NCBI GenBank assembly: GCA_014655195.1
Contig: BNBH01000002.1
Coordinates: forward strand, 1 to 64,000
Origin: Streptomyces cellulosae
Lineage (GTDB): Bacteria; Actinomycetota; Actinomycetes; Streptomycetales; Streptomycetaceae
Direction: 5' to 3'
Length of the DNA: 64,000 bases
The position numbers were made by a program, and so were the translations under genes. Of the stretch, positions 62,222 to 64,000 are shown in pieces. Position 1 is the stretch's first letter, and every line of letters starts with the position of its first letter. The notes below the pieces were generated by a model that saw only the letters and a program-made list of their open reading frames with translations, had not been told where the DNA came from and ran no database searches.

Positions 62222-63492
62222 CCGATCAGGCCGATCCCTTCGCGCAGCAGGCCGGAATCACACCGCCCCCGGGGTGCCCCGCGCACGCCGGGGCGGTGGG
62301 CCTCACCGGGCTGGACTTCCAGCAGACGCCGTCCGAGCTGTACCGCACGATGCGCCGCGAGCACGGCCCCGTGGCGCCGGTGCTGCTCGACGGCGGCATC
62401 CCGGCCTGGCTGGTGCTGGGCTACACCGAGCTCACGTACGTCACCAACCACGACGAGCTGTTCGCACGGGACTCGCGGCGCTGGAACCAGTGGGAGAACA
62501 TCCCGTCGGACTGGCCGCTGCTGCCGTACGTCGGCTATCAGCCGTCGGTGCTGTTCGCCGAGGGCGAGGAGCACCGGCGGCGGGCCGGTGTGATCACCGA
62601 CGCGCTGGAGGGCGTCGACCAGTTCGAGCTGGCCAACGAGTGCGGCCTGATCGCCGACGACCTCATCCGCGGGTTCGCCGGCAGCGGCCAGGTCGAGCTG
62701 ATGTCCGACTACGTGCACCCGCTGCTGATGCGCGCCGTCGTGCAGATGTGCGGGATGCCCGCGACCGGTGAGGACACCCGGCAGCTCGTCGACGACCTGC
62801 GCATCTCCCTGGACGCGGCGGAGGGCGAGGACCCGGTCGCCGGGTACAACCGGGTGGGCGAGCGGCTGCGCCAGCTGGTCAAGGAGAAGCGGATGGCGCC
62901 CGGCCCGGACGTCACCTCGCGGATGGTGACGCACCCGGCGGGGCTCTCGGACGAGGAGATCGTCCAGGACCTCATCTCCGTGATCTCGGCGGGCGAGCAG
63001 CCGACGTCCAACTGGGTCTGCAACACGCTGCGTCTGCTGCTCACCGACGAACGCTTCGCCGTCAACGTCTCGGGCGGCCGGCTCAGCGTCGGCGAGGCGC
63101 TCAACGAGGTGCTGTGGCTGGACACACCGACGCAGAACTTCATCGGGCGCTGGGCGGTACGGGACGTACAGCTCGGCGGCCGGCAGATAAGGGCGGGCGA
63201 CTGCCTGGTCCTGGGCCTGGCCGCGGCCAACACCGACCCGCAGATCTGGCCCGAGGGGCACGTCGGCGCGGAGAACGCGGCGCACCTGTCCTTCAGCAAC
63301 GGCGAGCACCGCTGCCCGTACCCGGCCCCGCTGCTGGCGGACGTGATGGCCCGTACGGCGGTCGAGACGCTGCTGGAGCGGCTGCCGGACCTGGTGCTGT
63401 CCGTGGAGCCGGAGGAGCTGGTCTGGCGTCCGTCGATCTGGATGCGGGGCCTGATGGAACTGCCGGTGCAGTTCACGCCGGTGGTGCAGTAG
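62218..63492 (+). CDS. cvnE: Conservon cytochrome P450 CvnE (CYP157-like)
   Basis: 424 aa. The normally invariant K-helix ExxR is EVLW (about residues 297-300), i.e. Arg replaced by Trp. The haem loop is FSNGEHRCPYPAP (Cys ~366) without the usual Gly after CxG. The CYP157 family, found in conservons, is known to lack ExxR, and this protein fits it. GTG 62218 overlaps the cvnD stop. Confidence 0.88.
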   Translation: MTDQADPFAQQAGITPPPGCPAHAGAVGLTGLDFQQTPSELYRTMRREHGPVAPVLLDGGIPAWLVLGYTELTYVTNHDELFARDSRRWNQWENIPSDWPLLPYVGYQPSVLFAEGEEHRRRAGVITDALEGVDQFELANECGLIADDLIRGFAGSGQVELMSDYVHPLLMRAVVQMCGMPATGEDTRQLVDDLRISLDAAEGEDPVAGYNRVGERLRQLVKEKRMAPGPDVTSRMVTHPAGLSDEEIVQDLISVISAGEQPTSNWVCNTLRLLLTDERFAVNVSGGRLSVGEALNEVLWLDTPTQNFIGRWAVRDVQLGGRQIRAGDCLVLGLAAANTDPQIWPEGHVGAENAAHLSFSNGEHRCPYPAPLLADVMARTAVETLLERLPDLVLSVEPEELVWRPSIWMRGLMELPVQFTPVVQ

Positions 63493-63649
63493 CCCTCACC
63501 GGGGGACAGGCGGCGGGGTCTGGACGTCCGGCGTCAGGCGTCGGGCGGCACGACGACGGGCGCTGCCCCCGCGGCGGACAGGCCGGGACGGAACCCGGCC
63601 CGGGGCGGGGGCGGCGCGTGTGACGGTGGGCGCGGACCGCCGACCGTGC

Positions 63650-64000
63650 TCAGCCCTGGACCGGCGTGAACCGCACCGGGAGGCTCTGCACGCCGCGGGT
63701 GAACACACCCTGCTCGGCAGGCTGGAACCCGTCGGCGAGGCGGACGTCCGGCATGGCGTCGAGGAGCTGGCTGATGCCGACCTCCACCTCGGCCTTGGCC
63801 AGCAGCGCGCCGACGCAGAAGTGCCGGCCGAGCGCGAAGGCCAGGTGGTCGGCGGCGGCGGAGAAGGCCTTGGTGGTGGCCAGGTCCTCGCGGAAGATGT
63901 CGAACCGGTCGGGGTTCGCGTAACGGCGCTCGTCGCGGTTGGCGGCGCCGATCAGGCAGGTGACGGTGGAGCCGGCGGGGATGGTGCCGCTGCTGAGGGT
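63650..64000 (-). CDS. Cytochrome P450, C-terminal part (runs off the window)
   Basis: About 116 residues visible, ending PVRFTPVQG. Haem loop FALGRHFCVGALLAKAE with a canonical FxxGxxxCxG pattern; preceding IPAGSTVTCLIGAANRDERRYANPDRFD is the standard meander region. Convergent with cvnE. CYP157-type P450s are often near a normal P450 such as CYP154, but the subfamily cannot be set from this fragment. Confidence 0.88.
   Translation of the reverse strand, partial: TLSSGTIPAGSTVTCLIGAANRDERRYANPDRFDIFREDLATTKAFSAAADHLAFALGRHFCVGALLAKAEVEVGISQLLDAMPDVRLADGFQPAEQGVFTRGVQSLPVRFTPVQG

Noticed and set aside
19266..64000. Integrase, transposase or tRNA attachment site for the accessory region
   Set aside because: No tyrosine or serine recombinase, DDE transposase or tRNA could be recognised; only the rnpB 3'-end repeat was found.

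Overview
The window looks like Streptomyces or a close actinomycete. Coding DNA is very GC-rich, GTG/TTG starts and 4-bp ATGA/GTGA overlaps are common, and the marker families are actinobacterial (mycofactocin operon, conservon, DUF779, SARP-like winged helix). No tRNA, rRNA, CRISPR array, transposase or integrase was recognised.

1-19.8 kb, metabolic island. A leftward operon mftA-B-C-D-E-SDR-mftF makes the peptide redox cofactor mycofactocin. mftC carries a 1-bp frameshift in a C/G run at 5251-5255. A rightward unit diverges from it: an NDMA-type methanol/alcohol dehydrogenase, a MoxR ATPase with a His-rich tail, a CoxE-like VWA protein, a probable mycofactocin-glycan methyltransferase (MftM) and an acetate-type transporter. 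An Fe-alcohol dehydrogenase/histidine kinase/response regulator operon, a GAF-winged-helix regulator, an aldehyde dehydrogenase and a DUF779 protein complete it. This is an inducible route from alcohol through aldehyde to acid. A palindrome in front of the GAF regulator has relatives in the mft/dehydrogenase divergent region.

19.9-36.8 kb, plasmid-like region. It begins with truncated SpoIIE-type and DUF4365 genes, then a MobF relaxase (TraA), a candidate oriT and a series of small unknown leftward genes. Many of these genes share a 5' leader: a hairpin with loop AGGGCAA, then a CUCCACCACC box. An HTH protein, a PP-loop/PAPS-reductase-like protein and a C5 DNA methyltransferase are also present. 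A block of about 390 bp occurs twice (31.1 and 36.4 kb).

36.96-58.1 kb, second accessory segment. It starts with a full-length RNase P RNA gene and ends with a second copy of the rnpB 3' end, so the segment is flanked by direct repeats. Inside are a 7-TM protein with a Xre regulator and divergent small ORF, two arsenic modules (flavoproteins, MFS, ArsR; and ArsR, Acr3, flavoprotein, ArsC, TrxB), a possible defence pair (HEPN-like; AbiJ-NTD-like plus nuclease), DUF3800, HNH, a ParA partition locus with two paralogous DNA-binding partners around a 26-bp palindrome, a triple-HTH protein and a putative Rep with iterons.

58.7-64 kb, chromosome-like. A conservon cvnA-B-C-D-E (histidine-kinase-like, roadblock, DUF742, GTPase, P450 lacking the ExxR arginine) faces a partial second P450 at the window edge.
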